DNA of 64,000 nt from Eggerthellaceae bacterium (GTDB lineage Bacteria; Actinomycetota; Coriobacteriia; Coriobacteriales; Eggerthellaceae). Under the pieces are notes generated by a model, which was given only the letters and a program-made list of their open reading frames with translations, did no database searches and was not told the origin of the DNA. Shown piece by piece: positions 41,170-48,501 of this stretch (within the stretch, counting starts at the first letter, position 1; every line of letters begins with the position of its first letter). The position numbers and the translations under genes are program-made. The stretch covers positions 62,001-126,000 of the forward strand of contig CAJTDS010000006.1 of assembly GCA_910575165.1 (NCBI GenBank). Reading direction: 5' to 3'.

Positions 41170-42735
41170 TTAAGCCTCCCCGCGCTCGACGGCCTTGCGG
41201 TCGATCTTGCCGTTGGTGTTCAGCGGGAACGACTCGTGGAACACCACCTTCTTCGGCAGCATGTACTCGGGGATGACGGCCTTCAGGTCGCTGCGCAGCC
41301 TCTGCGCCGTGGCGAAGGTGCGCGGCATGTCCGCGTCGGAGAGCGTCACATGGGCCACCAGATGCGTGGGCTTGCCCTCCTTGTAGGCGGGAAGCACCAC
41401 GGCCTGGGCCACGTAGGGCACGCTGGCGATGTTCTGCTCCACGTCCCCCAGCTCGATGCGAAACCCGTTGAGCTTCACCTGGAAGTCAAGCCGCCCCAGG
41501 CAGAACAGCAGCCCATCCTCGGTCAGATAGCCCTTGTCGCCGGTCTTGTAGCAGTAGGCAGTCCGGCCCGGCTCCACCTCGCGCTCTGCGAAGGCGGCCT
41601 GGGTAAGGTCGGGCCGCCCCCAGTAGCCCAGCGACACCGTCTTGCCGGCCAGGTAGATCTCGCCCTCCTGCCCGCGCGGCACAGGTGCGCCCGTCTCGGG
41701 ATCCAGGATGTAGGCCTGGCTGCCCAAGCCCATGTAGCCCACGGGCAGCACCTCGTGGGCGGCCAGCACCTCCGGCGTGACCACGATGTCGCTCACCGCC
41801 TGGGTCTCGGTGGGACCGTAGGTGTTGTACACCTTCGTCTGGGGGAGGCGCTCCACCAAGGCGGCGGCCGTGGTGGGCCGCAGCACCTCACCGCACAAGA
41901 TCATAATGCGCAGGTTAGGCAACATCTGCTGGTCGAAGGACTTGTCGGCCAGGCATATCTCGGCGAAGGAGGGCGTGGACACCCATACGGTCATGTCGCT
42001 TGCAGCCAAGGCCTCGAACATGTCCGCAGTGCTCTGCTCGGCCTCGCGCTCCAGCCCGAACAGCGTGTCGCCGCCCGAGAGACCGGGGATGATGTCGAAC
42101 AGGCTCACGTCGAAGGTGTAGGGCACGCGGTTGAAGCAGACCTGGCGCCCGTCCTGGGGGATGAGGGTAGCGTAGTAGTCCATGAACGCGTCCACGCAGC
42201 GGGCCGGCATCTGCACGCCCTTGGGACGGCCGGTGCTGCCCGACGTGAACAGCAGGTAGAACACGTCGTCGCCGGACACCCATGCCGACGCATCGGTCGG
42301 AGGCGCGCCTGCGGCCACGATGCGGCGCACCGCGTCCTCGTCCACAACCGCATGCGCCAGAGACGCGTCCCCCGTGAATCCCTCGTCGGACAGGTCCACC
42401 ACCAGGGGATGCCCTATCTGGTCGAGGATGTCGTTCACGCGGTCGCGCGGATAGGCCACGTCGATGGGCGCGTAGGCCCGGCCGCTCTTGAGCGCGCCCA
42501 GGAAGGCAGCCAGCATGAGCGGCGACTTGTGGCCGTACACGACCACGGGCAGCTTGTCGGGGCCGTTCTCCCGAAAGTACGCGGCGAGCGCGTCAGAGTA
42601 CGACCAGAGCTGGCCGTAAGTCAGACCCCCCCCCTCGCGGGTATTGAAGAAGGCCATCTTGTCGGGCGTCGATGCAGAGGTGGCCTCCACAAGGTGGAGG
42701 AAGCGGCTCTGCAGCGCAGGATCGGTGGTTGCCAT
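41170..42735 (-). CDS. dltA: D-alanine--D-alanyl carrier protein ligase
   Basis: A 521-residue adenylating enzyme. Core motifs are A3 L-L-F-T-S-G-S-T-G-R-P-K-G-V near residues 150-163, A5 N-T-Y-G-P-T-E near 290, A7 Y-K-T-G-D near 390 and A10 N-G-K-I-D-R near 510 (catalytic Lys). DltA activates D-alanine with ATP and loads it onto DltC. The ATG at 42735 is preferred over a longer frame because it has AAGGAG upstream and coincides with the family start. It lies ~110 bp below dltC, with hairpins in between. Confidence 0.94.
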   Translation of the reverse strand: MATTDPALQSRFLHLVEATSASTPDKMAFFNTREGGGLTYGQLWSYSDALAAYFRENGPDKLPVVVYGHKSPLMLAAFLGALKSGRAYAPIDVAYPRDRVNDILDQIGHPLVVDLSDEGFTGDASLAHAVVDEDAVRRIVAAGAPPTDASAWVSGDDVFYLLFTSGSTGRPKGVQMPARCVDAFMDYYATLIPQDGRQVCFNRVPYTFDVSLFDIIPGLSGGDTLFGLEREAEQSTADMFEALAASDMTVWVSTPSFAEICLADKSFDQQMLPNLRIMILCGEVLRPTTAAALVERLPQTKVYNTYGPTETQAVSDIVVTPEVLAAHEVLPVGYMGLGSQAYILDPETGAPVPRGQEGEIYLAGKTVSLGYWGRPDLTQAAFAEREVEPGRTAYCYKTGDKGYLTEDGLLFCLGRLDFQVKLNGFRIELGDVEQNIASVPYVAQAVVLPAYKEGKPTHLVAHVTLSDADMPRTFATAQRLRSDLKAVIPEYMLPKKVVFHESFPLNTNGKIDRKAVERGEA

Positions 42736-42781
42736 GAAACTGGAACTCCTTGCATCTCTCTTGGGCGGACCCCGCAAAGCG

Positions 42782-42826
42782 CGCGCCTGAGCCCAGGCAC
42801 GCGAAAAGCCGCCCCGACGGGACGGC
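42782..42826 (-). terminator. Two hairpins between dltC and dltA, the first terminator-like
   Basis: On the minus strand an 8-bp GC-rich stem with a 3-nt loop (42826-42808) is followed by TTTT (42807-42804), then a second 10-bp hairpin (42803-42782, one G-U pair). This could be a partial terminator setting a high dltC to dltA ratio. Confidence 0.4.
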
Positions 42827-42846
42827 GTGCGCGGGGAGGGAAACGG

Positions 42847-43098
42847 TTAGGCGAGCGCCCGCACGACGATCTGGTGGATGATCTTGTTCACGGAGTTCAT
42901 CTCCTCGCGCTCCACCTCCGTCGGCGCTATCTCCACCCCGAAGGCCTCCTCGATGCCCACCAGGACTTCAATAGCCGCCATGGAATCCAGAAGGCCGGCC
43001 TCGAACAGGTCGATATCGCGCTCCTCGTAAACCACCTCGTCGTCGCAGACTTCGGCCAAAAGCTCGAGGGTCCGTTTCTCGATCTCCTCTTCGGTCAT
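42847..43098 (-). CDS. dltC: D-alanyl carrier protein
   Basis: An 83-residue acyl carrier protein. The phosphopantetheine serine is S39 in A-G-L-L-D-S-M-A-A-I-E. It is highly acidic, as expected. It carries D-alanine from DltA to DltB. The ATG at 43098 follows GGGAGG about 9 bp upstream. It heads the dlt gene run, an unusual position, since dltC normally follows dltB. No dedicated regulator is recognisable nearby. Confidence 0.93.
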   Translation of the reverse strand: MTEEEIEKRTLELLAEVCDDEVVYEERDIDLFEAGLLDSMAAIEVLVGIEEAFGVEIAPTEVEREEMNSVNKIIHQIVVRALA

Positions 43099-43382
43099 GG
43101 AAGCGCACCTCCCTTGTCCGGAAACGTCGCTCTCGTCGGCGAATCCTGAAAATACCTTCAGCTTTAGCCCGTGCATAGTAGCACTGCCCTCAGGTGGCGG
43201 CCAGGTGAGCGGGGCCAACCTCATAAACCTTGCACGCTTCCCCAAGGAACCGGGCACCCGCGAAGGCTCGTCGGAGGGCATGAACCGAACGCCCAATGAG
43301 AAAACGACGAGTTTTCGATGACGAAAAAGTACTATAATCACCCGCGTCGCACGGGATACCGAAGGAGAGGGCCGACGACGCC
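43099..43382. other. Divergent intergenic region between dltC and the 43383 gene
   Basis: About 280 bp. The + side carries the promoter listed separately. On the minus side a TACTAT (43182-43177 area) could be a -10 for dltC, with no good -35. Confidence 0.4.
43311..43338 (+). promoter_or_regulatory. Predicted promoter of the 43383 gene
   Basis: A perfect -10 TATAAT at 43333-43338 with a poor -35 (GTTTTC at 43311-43316, 16-bp spacer). The region is A/T-rich against a GC-rich background. Confidence 0.55.
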
Positions 43383-44000
43383 ATGGATCCCACCGCAGCT
43401 CAAAGCCAGCAGAGGACAGCTTCCGCCCAAGCGTTACATGCCTGCGCGGAAGACCGTCCGCGCGCAATCGCCGCCAGAAGCCGCGAGGGCGCGCAGGACC
43501 CCGTTCGCCTGCAGGTTCTGAATCGTATTCTCGCTGCCCACGAAGGCTACTTCGATGTACAGCGCGACTACGAGTATGCGGGAAGGCTCTTCCAAGGCTA
43601 CGGCGAGTTCCACTCCCACGGACAGAAGTACGTTCTCGTGAAGCGAGCGACGCTGTGGGAGGTCGACACCCACGAGCATGTGTTCCTGAGCGCCGTCGAG
43701 CATCTGGACCTGCCTTGGCTTTCCGATGCGGTGGCGTTCATGAAGGACCGCGGGCTCGCCAAGGTGGACCCGCAGCCGAATCACATGTGCACGAACCTCA
43801 CCCTCGTCGTGGTGGCCGACCGGGCCGACGACGACGCGTGGGGGCTCCTACGCAAAACGCGCTTCCGCAAGAACTTCGCCTGGGGGCTCAAGGGCTGGTC
43901 GGACCTGCGTCTGGCCGCCGTCGACCTGTCCGGGAACCGCGTTGCGACAAACGCCGCCGGAAAACCGCTCGCCGACACGCTGCGCTCCTGCATGTGCTAG
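43383..44000 (+). CDS. Conserved-looking protein of unknown function upstream of cstA
   Basis: A 205-residue, probably cytoplasmic protein; I do not recognise a named domain with certainty. The first ~45 residues are low in complexity. From V-L-N-R-I-L onwards the pattern is regular alpha/beta: F-D-V-Q-R-D-Y-E-Y-A-G, Y-G-E-F-H-S-H-G-Q-K-Y, an H-x-H-V-F segment, then M-C-T-N-L-T-L-V-V-V and N-F-A-W-G-L-K-G-W-S-D-L-R-L-A-A-V-D-L. The C terminus has C-M-C. Comparable small proteins occur just upstream of CstA transporters in other anaerobes as far as I recall, so a role tied to CstA is possible. The start is supported by GAAGGAGAGG 12 bp upstream and a promoter about 45 bp before that. Confidence 0.6.
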   Translation: MDPTAAQSQQRTASAQALHACAEDRPRAIAARSREGAQDPVRLQVLNRILAAHEGYFDVQRDYEYAGRLFQGYGEFHSHGQKYVLVKRATLWEVDTHEHVFLSAVEHLDLPWLSDAVAFMKDRGLAKVDPQPNHMCTNLTLVVVADRADDDAWGLLRKTRFRKNFAWGLKGWSDLRLAAVDLSGNRVATNAAGKPLADTLRSCMC

Positions 44001-44065
44001 ACAGGGCCCGCGCGCCGGGCCGGACATCCCGGCGGCAACGTATGCCATCCATCGAAAGGTGAACC

Positions 44066-45811
44066 ATGAACGCAATGCTCATACTGCTCGTGGCCATCGC
44101 GGTGCTGGTCGTCGGATACATCTTCTACGGCGGCTGGCTCGCGAAGCAATGGGGGGTCGACCCGAACCGTCCCACCCCCTCCCACGAACTGGAGGACGGC
44201 AAGGACTACGTGCCCGCCGCCCCCTACGTGGTGCTCGGCCATCACTTCTCGTCTATCGCCGGCGCCGGCCCCATCAACGGCCCCATCCAGGCGGCCATCT
44301 TCGGCTGGGTGCCGGTGCTTCTGTGGGTGCTCATCGGCGGCATCTTCTTCGGCGCCATGCACGACTTCGGCGCCCTGTTCGCGTCGATCCGCCACAAGGG
44401 GCAGACCCTTGCCACCGTCATCGCCCATAACGTCGACGACACCGCCAAGAAGCTCTTCTGTGTCTTCGCCTACCTGACGCTCATCCTGGTGGTGGCCGCC
44501 TTCGCCTCCATCGTCGCCGGCACCTTCGCCGTGGTGCCCGTGACCGCCGAGAACGCCGCCACAGCCGAGGTCACCAACCTGGCCAACATGCGCACGGCCA
44601 TGATCTCGATGCTGTTCATCCTGGTGGCCGTGGTCTACGGCCTCGCCACCCGCGGGCGCAAGATACCCACCGCCGCCAACATCGCCTCGGCAATCGCGAT
44701 CATCGTGGCCGTGGTGGCCGTCGGCTTCAACTTCCCCGTCATCGCCATGGACAACAGCTCCTGGATGCTGGTGGTGGGCATCTACATCCTCATCGCCTCC
44801 GTGGCGCCGGTATGGATCCTGCTGCAGCCCCGCGACTACCTGTCCAGCTACCTGCTCTACGGCATGATCGCACTGGCCCTTGTGGGCATCATCGGCTCGG
44901 GCATCATGGGCGCCTCCACCAACCTCGAGATCCCCGCCTTCACCGGCTTTATCGCAGGATCCGAGACCTCGAAGGTTGCGGCGAGCGGCTTCCTCTTCCC
45001 CGCCCTGTTCATCACCATCGCCTGCGGCGCCATCTCCGGTTTCCACAGCCTGGTGGCCTCCGGCACCACCTCCAAGCAGCTCGACAAGGAAAGTCAGGCC
45101 AAGCCCATCGCCTACGGCGGCATGCTGCTGGAGTGCCTGGTAGCGGTCATCGCGCTGTGCGCCGTGGGCTTCGTGTTCGCCGGCTACATGGACGGCACCT
45201 ACGCCTCCCCCACCCAGGTGTTCGCCGCGGGCCTGTCCCAGATGATCGGCGTCATCCCCGGCATCGGCGGCGCCCAGGACATCGCCTACGCCCTGCTGGT
45301 ACTGGCCGTGTCCGTCTTCTGCCTGACCTCGCTCGACACCGCCACCCGCCTGGGCCGCTACATGTTCCAGGAGCTCTTCACCCCCAAGGGCACCGACATG
45401 GCCGACCTCACCGGATGGCGTGCCGTGCTCACCAACCCCTGGGTGGCCACCATCATCACCGTGGCCCTGGGCGTTGGCCTGGGCATGACCGGCTACCAGC
45501 TGGTGTGGCCGCTCTTCGGCGCCGCGAACCAGCTGCTGGCGGCCCTGGGCCTTCTGGCCGTATGCGCATGGCTTGGCAACGCCGGCCGCAACAACAAGAT
45601 GTTCTACTTCCCCATGGCCTTCATGCTAGTGGTCACGCTTTGCTCGCTGGTCATCACCGCCCAGACGAAGATCACCGCCATCGCCGGAGGCGCCCTCACG
45701 CTTGCCAACGGCATCCAGCTGATCATCGCCGTGCTGCTCATAGTGCTGGCCGTGATCTTGGCCGTGAAGGGCTGCAAGGTTATCTTTGGCAAGAAGGGTG
45801 CTGTGAAGTAA
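44066..45811 (+). CDS. cstA: CstA-family peptide/pyruvate transporter
   Basis: A 581-residue membrane protein with about sixteen hydrophobic segments. Diagnostic motifs are Y-G-x-W-L near residue 26, G-H-H-F-S-S-I-A-G-A-G-P-I-N-G-P near 65-80, D-F-G-A-L near 100, and G-F-H-S-L-V-A-S-G-T-T-S-K-Q near 322. CstA/BtsT proteins take up peptides or pyruvate, often under carbon limitation. The start ATG at 44066 follows GAAAGGTG. It is 65 bp after the unknown gene on the same strand and probably co-transcribed with it. Confidence 0.93.
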   Translation: MNAMLILLVAIAVLVVGYIFYGGWLAKQWGVDPNRPTPSHELEDGKDYVPAAPYVVLGHHFSSIAGAGPINGPIQAAIFGWVPVLLWVLIGGIFFGAMHDFGALFASIRHKGQTLATVIAHNVDDTAKKLFCVFAYLTLILVVAAFASIVAGTFAVVPVTAENAATAEVTNLANMRTAMISMLFILVAVVYGLATRGRKIPTAANIASAIAIIVAVVAVGFNFPVIAMDNSSWMLVVGIYILIASVAPVWILLQPRDYLSSYLLYGMIALALVGIIGSGIMGASTNLEIPAFTGFIAGSETSKVAASGFLFPALFITIACGAISGFHSLVASGTTSKQLDKESQAKPIAYGGMLLECLVAVIALCAVGFVFAGYMDGTYASPTQVFAAGLSQMIGVIPGIGGAQDIAYALLVLAVSVFCLTSLDTATRLGRYMFQELFTPKGTDMADLTGWRAVLTNPWVATIITVALGVGLGMTGYQLVWPLFGAANQLLAALGLLAVCAWLGNAGRNNKMFYFPMAFMLVVTLCSLVITAQTKITAIAGGALTLANGIQLIIAVLLIVLAVILAVKGCKVIFGKKGAVK

Positions 45812-45854
45812 ATGTGATTCTTGGCCCTTTGGGCGATTCCTTCGAAATTCGTCC

Positions 45855-45883
45855 TTGACGCAAGCGCAACCTTTCAATAACAT
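45855..45883 (+). promoter_or_regulatory. Predicted promoter of the tRNA-Gln/tRNA-Glu pair
   Basis: -35 TTGACG (45855-45860), 17-bp spacer, -10 TAACAT (45878-45883), about 55 bp before tRNA-Gln. Confidence 0.55.
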
Positions 45884-45937
45884 ACTAACTCGCGCTTGCA
45901 TCTGACGAACGTTGGAGGATGCGCATCGGCAATCCGA

Positions 45938-46011
45938 TGGGGTGTCGTCTAATGGCAGGACAGCGGTTTCTGGTGCCGTATGTGAGGGTTCGACTCCTTC
46001 CACCCCAGCCA
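45938..46011 (+). tRNA. tRNA-Gln (CUG)
   Basis: A 74-nt cloverleaf. The acceptor arms TGGGGTG and CACCCCA pair fully, the D-arm is GTC..GGAC, the anticodon loop TTCTGGT gives CUG, the T-loop is GGTTCGACTCC, and the 3' CCA is encoded. Confidence 0.95.
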
Positions 46012-46038
46012 TTTGCCGCTGCAGCGCGAAACATACGT

Positions 46039-46115
46039 GGCTCCGTCGTCTAGCGGTTTAGGACGCCGCCCTCTCAAGGCGGAGGTCGCCGGTTCGAATC
46101 CGGTCGGAGCTACCA
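46039..46115 (+). tRNA. tRNA-Glu (CUC)
   Basis: A 77-nt cloverleaf. The acceptor stem GGCTCCG/CGGAGCT pairs with a terminal G-U, the anticodon stem is CCGCC/GGCGG with loop CTCTCAA giving CUC, the T-arm is CCGGTTCGAATCCGG, and the CCA is encoded. It is 27 bp after tRNA-Gln. Confidence 0.95.
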
Positions 46116-46124
46116 AGAAACAGC

Positions 46125-46151
46125 AGGCCGCCCCTATCGGGCGGCCTTTTT
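46125..46151 (+). terminator. Rho-independent terminator after the tRNA genes
   Basis: Hairpin at 46125-46147 (AGGCCGCCC, short loop, GGGCGGCCT) followed by five T residues, ten bases after the tRNA-Glu CCA. Confidence 0.85.
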
Positions 46152-46212
46152 GCTGCTTTGGCGTCCGCTGCCTCCTATCGCCGGCTCGCAGCCGACAGCC
46201 CCATCCTCTCCC

Positions 46213-46247
46213 AACAAGAAAGGGGCCGCCCGACAAGGCGGCCCCTT
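46213..46247 (-). terminator. Terminator of the flavoprotein reductase gene
   Basis: An 11-bp perfect stem (46220-46230 with 46237-46247, 6-nt loop) followed on the minus strand by TTCTTGTT. It lies 55 bp after the stop at 46302. Confidence 0.75.
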
Positions 46248-46301
46248 CGGGCCCGCGCACACGCTGCCGCAGGCCCTCTTGGAGGGAGGAAGGGTATGCG
46301 C

Positions 46302-48221
46302 TTAGATCTCGGCCTTCACCGTCTCGGCCATCAGGTAGCCGTAGTTCATGGCTGCGTCGAAGCCCATTGCGTAGGGACGGCCGTCCTTCTCCTCGATCGA
46401 GCCGCAGACGTCGCCCGCCGCGTACAGGCCGGGGATGTTCTGGCCCGACGCGTCCTGCACATGACCCGCGGTGTCAATCACCAGGCCGCCCGTGGTCAGG
46501 TAGAACGTGGGGATGCAGGAGACGACCCAGATGCCGTTGTAGGTGTCGATGTAGGGCAGGCGCTTGCGGCCGAACTCGTCCTCCTCGCCCGCCAGCGCAT
46601 GGGCGTTGTGGGTCTCGATCGTGGCCGCCAGATCGGTCAGGCCCAGCGCCTCGGCCGCCGCCTCCACCGAATCGTAGTGCACCATGTCGCCGCGATGCTC
46701 GAGGCACTTGTAGGTGTCCATGGCGTACAGCTCGTTCTTGTTGGTGGTGATGCGGCCGGACTCGTCGGTGATGTAGAAGAACTTGCCGCCGTTGGCCTCG
46801 TCGCGAAGGCCGCGCCCCAACATGCCGTGGTTGTCGGACATCATGTTGCCGAACTGCTTGCCCGAGGCGTTCACGATGATGCCCGGGGTGGTCTGGTAGA
46901 GGAACGCAATCTCGAAGTTCGAACCCGCCTGGTTCGTCGTGGACAGAAACGCCCCCAGCTCGCGGCCCATGCACTCGATGGCGCCTCCCGCCTTCTGGCC
47001 CAGCAGGATGCCGTCGCCGGTAGAGCCCGGGGCGCAGTTGAACTTGTAGGCAGCGTACTCGGGGTAGTGCTCGGCGATCATGTCCTGGTTCGCCGCGAAG
47101 CCGCCGGAGGTCAGGCACACGGCCTTGGCGCTCACGGTCCAGGTGGAGCCGTCCTTGCCCTCGGCCGTAAGCCCGGTCACGCGGCCGTCGGCGTCCTGGA
47201 CGAGGTCGGTCACCTTGGTGGCGTAGACGATCTGCCCGCCCAGGGCGCCGATACGGTCCACAAGGAAGTCCTTCGCGTAGCCGCAGCCGCCCATGTAGCA
47301 GCCGGGAGCCAGGTAGGGGGTCACGCCGTAGGCGGCGTTCACCCCCAAGCTGTAGAAGCCCACGCCGATGCCGTGCAGCCAGTCCACCAGCTTGCCGGAG
47401 TTGTCGTACATGGCGGTCTCGTAGGGCATCGCGCCGTCGAAGCGGTCGTTCTCGGCGATCAGGTAGCGGCGCATGACGCCGATCATGCCCTCCTTGTTGA
47501 ACATGGGGTTCTCGTCGTGACGGCCCAGGGCGTAGTTCGTCTGCAGCTGCGATTCGGCAGCGGCCACGCCGGAATAGGTCATGGGCATGGAGCCGCCGGC
47601 GATATCCTGCTTCTCGAAGAGGATGACGCTCTTGCCGTCCTCCAGAAGCCGCGTCGCCGCGATGAGGCCGGCCGTGCCGGCTCCCATGAACACCACGTCC
47701 ACATCGGCGGTCTGAGCCTGGCCGCCGCCCGCCACGGTGCCCCCGCGGCGGAAGTCCTTCTCGGCACCGCCGGCGTTGGAGATGGCGTCGGAGGTGGCCA
47801 TGCGCACGGCCATCGAGGTGGTGGTGGCACCGCTTACGGTATCCACGTCCAGGTCCTTGGCCTCCAGGATGCGGGCGGCCATCATGGGAGCGGCGGTGGA
47901 GCCGATGCCGATGGTGTCGTCGCAGCGCAGCACGCGCAGGCCCGCCATATCGCCGCCGGCCACGGTGAGCTCCACGATCAGCTCGTCGTCGTGGCCCATG
48001 GCAGTTCCGATCCACTTGCCGTCGGTGAAGGTATCGGGCGCGGGTCGAGTGGTACCACCCTGCGCCTCGGCGGCAACGGCCGCGGTCTGATCGTCGGCCT
48101 TGGGCGCGTCGGCCTCGGGGGCCTTCGGCGAGGCGCAGCCGGCCAGCGTGCCGATAGCGGCGACGCCGCCGATCGCAAGCGAGCCCCTCAGAAAATCGCG
48201 TCGGTCCATAGATTTGGTCAT
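46302..48221 (-). CDS. Tat-exported FAD/FMN fumarate-reductase-type lipoprotein
   Basis: A 639-residue respiratory flavoprotein reductase. The N terminus has a twin-arginine motif (D-R-R-D-F-L-R-G) and then T-L-A-G-C, a lipobox, so it is probably an exported lipoprotein. An FMN-binding domain follows (residues 65-150) with D-T-V-S-G-A-T-T-T-S, whose Thr carries covalent FMN in relatives. From about residue 175 is the FAD domain (V-V-F-M-G-A-G-T-A-G-L), and the capping/active-site region follows. Such enzymes reduce fumarate, urocanate, cinnamates or other alkenes with electrons from menaquinol. The substrate here cannot be told. No cytochrome or membrane partner is encoded next to it; a divergent LuxR-type regulator is. 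Confidence 0.88.
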   Translation of the reverse strand: MTKSMDRRDFLRGSLAIGGVAAIGTLAGCASPKAPEADAPKADDQTAAVAAEAQGGTTRPAPDTFTDGKWIGTAMGHDDELIVELTVAGGDMAGLRVLRCDDTIGIGSTAAPMMAARILEAKDLDVDTVSGATTTSMAVRMATSDAISNAGGAEKDFRRGGTVAGGGQAQTADVDVVFMGAGTAGLIAATRLLEDGKSVILFEKQDIAGGSMPMTYSGVAAAESQLQTNYALGRHDENPMFNKEGMIGVMRRYLIAENDRFDGAMPYETAMYDNSGKLVDWLHGIGVGFYSLGVNAAYGVTPYLAPGCYMGGCGYAKDFLVDRIGALGGQIVYATKVTDLVQDADGRVTGLTAEGKDGSTWTVSAKAVCLTSGGFAANQDMIAEHYPEYAAYKFNCAPGSTGDGILLGQKAGGAIECMGRELGAFLSTTNQAGSNFEIAFLYQTTPGIIVNASGKQFGNMMSDNHGMLGRGLRDEANGGKFFYITDESGRITTNKNELYAMDTYKCLEHRGDMVHYDSVEAAAEALGLTDLAATIETHNAHALAGEEDEFGRKRLPYIDTYNGIWVVSCIPTFYLTTGGLVIDTAGHVQDASGQNIPGLYAAGDVCGSIEEKDGRPYAMGFDAAMNYGYLMAETVKAEI

Positions 48222-48501
48222 TCCTCATTCCTTTCGATACGATGACCCTCCCTGTTGCCCACGTCCCGTCGGTACGCGAACACAGGGCAGTATGGGCGTC
48301 GCAGGCAAACCCCGTCGACGCCGAAAATGGGTAAAAAATGGAGTAGCCGAACACTTTCCAGCTCGCCGATTTTCGGTTATTTTTCCCCTATAACGCCTGT
48401 TCAGAAATGATTAACGATACTGCATCCCTCAGTTTTGCATCGCGGGCGCGCGCGAGGTGCACCCGAGCGGTAAAATAGCAGCGTACTTCGAAGGAGGATC
48501 G
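48222..48501. other. Divergent regulatory region between flavoprotein reductase and LuxR gene
   Basis: About 280 bp. It has an A/T-rich core with a weak dyad GTTAT-N9-ATAAC at about 48375-48393, a plus-strand TAAAAT (48472-48477) as possible -10, and AAGGAGG before the regulator. Both promoters must lie here, but I cannot place them with confidence. Confidence 0.4.

Noticed and set aside
45938-46115. The tRNA pair as a phage or island attachment site
   Set aside because: No integrase gene and no repeated tRNA 3' end were found in the window.
46013-46750. Plus-strand frame overlapping tRNA-Glu
   Set aside because: It begins inside the tRNA pair and runs antisense to the flavoprotein gene; Arg/Pro-rich shadow.
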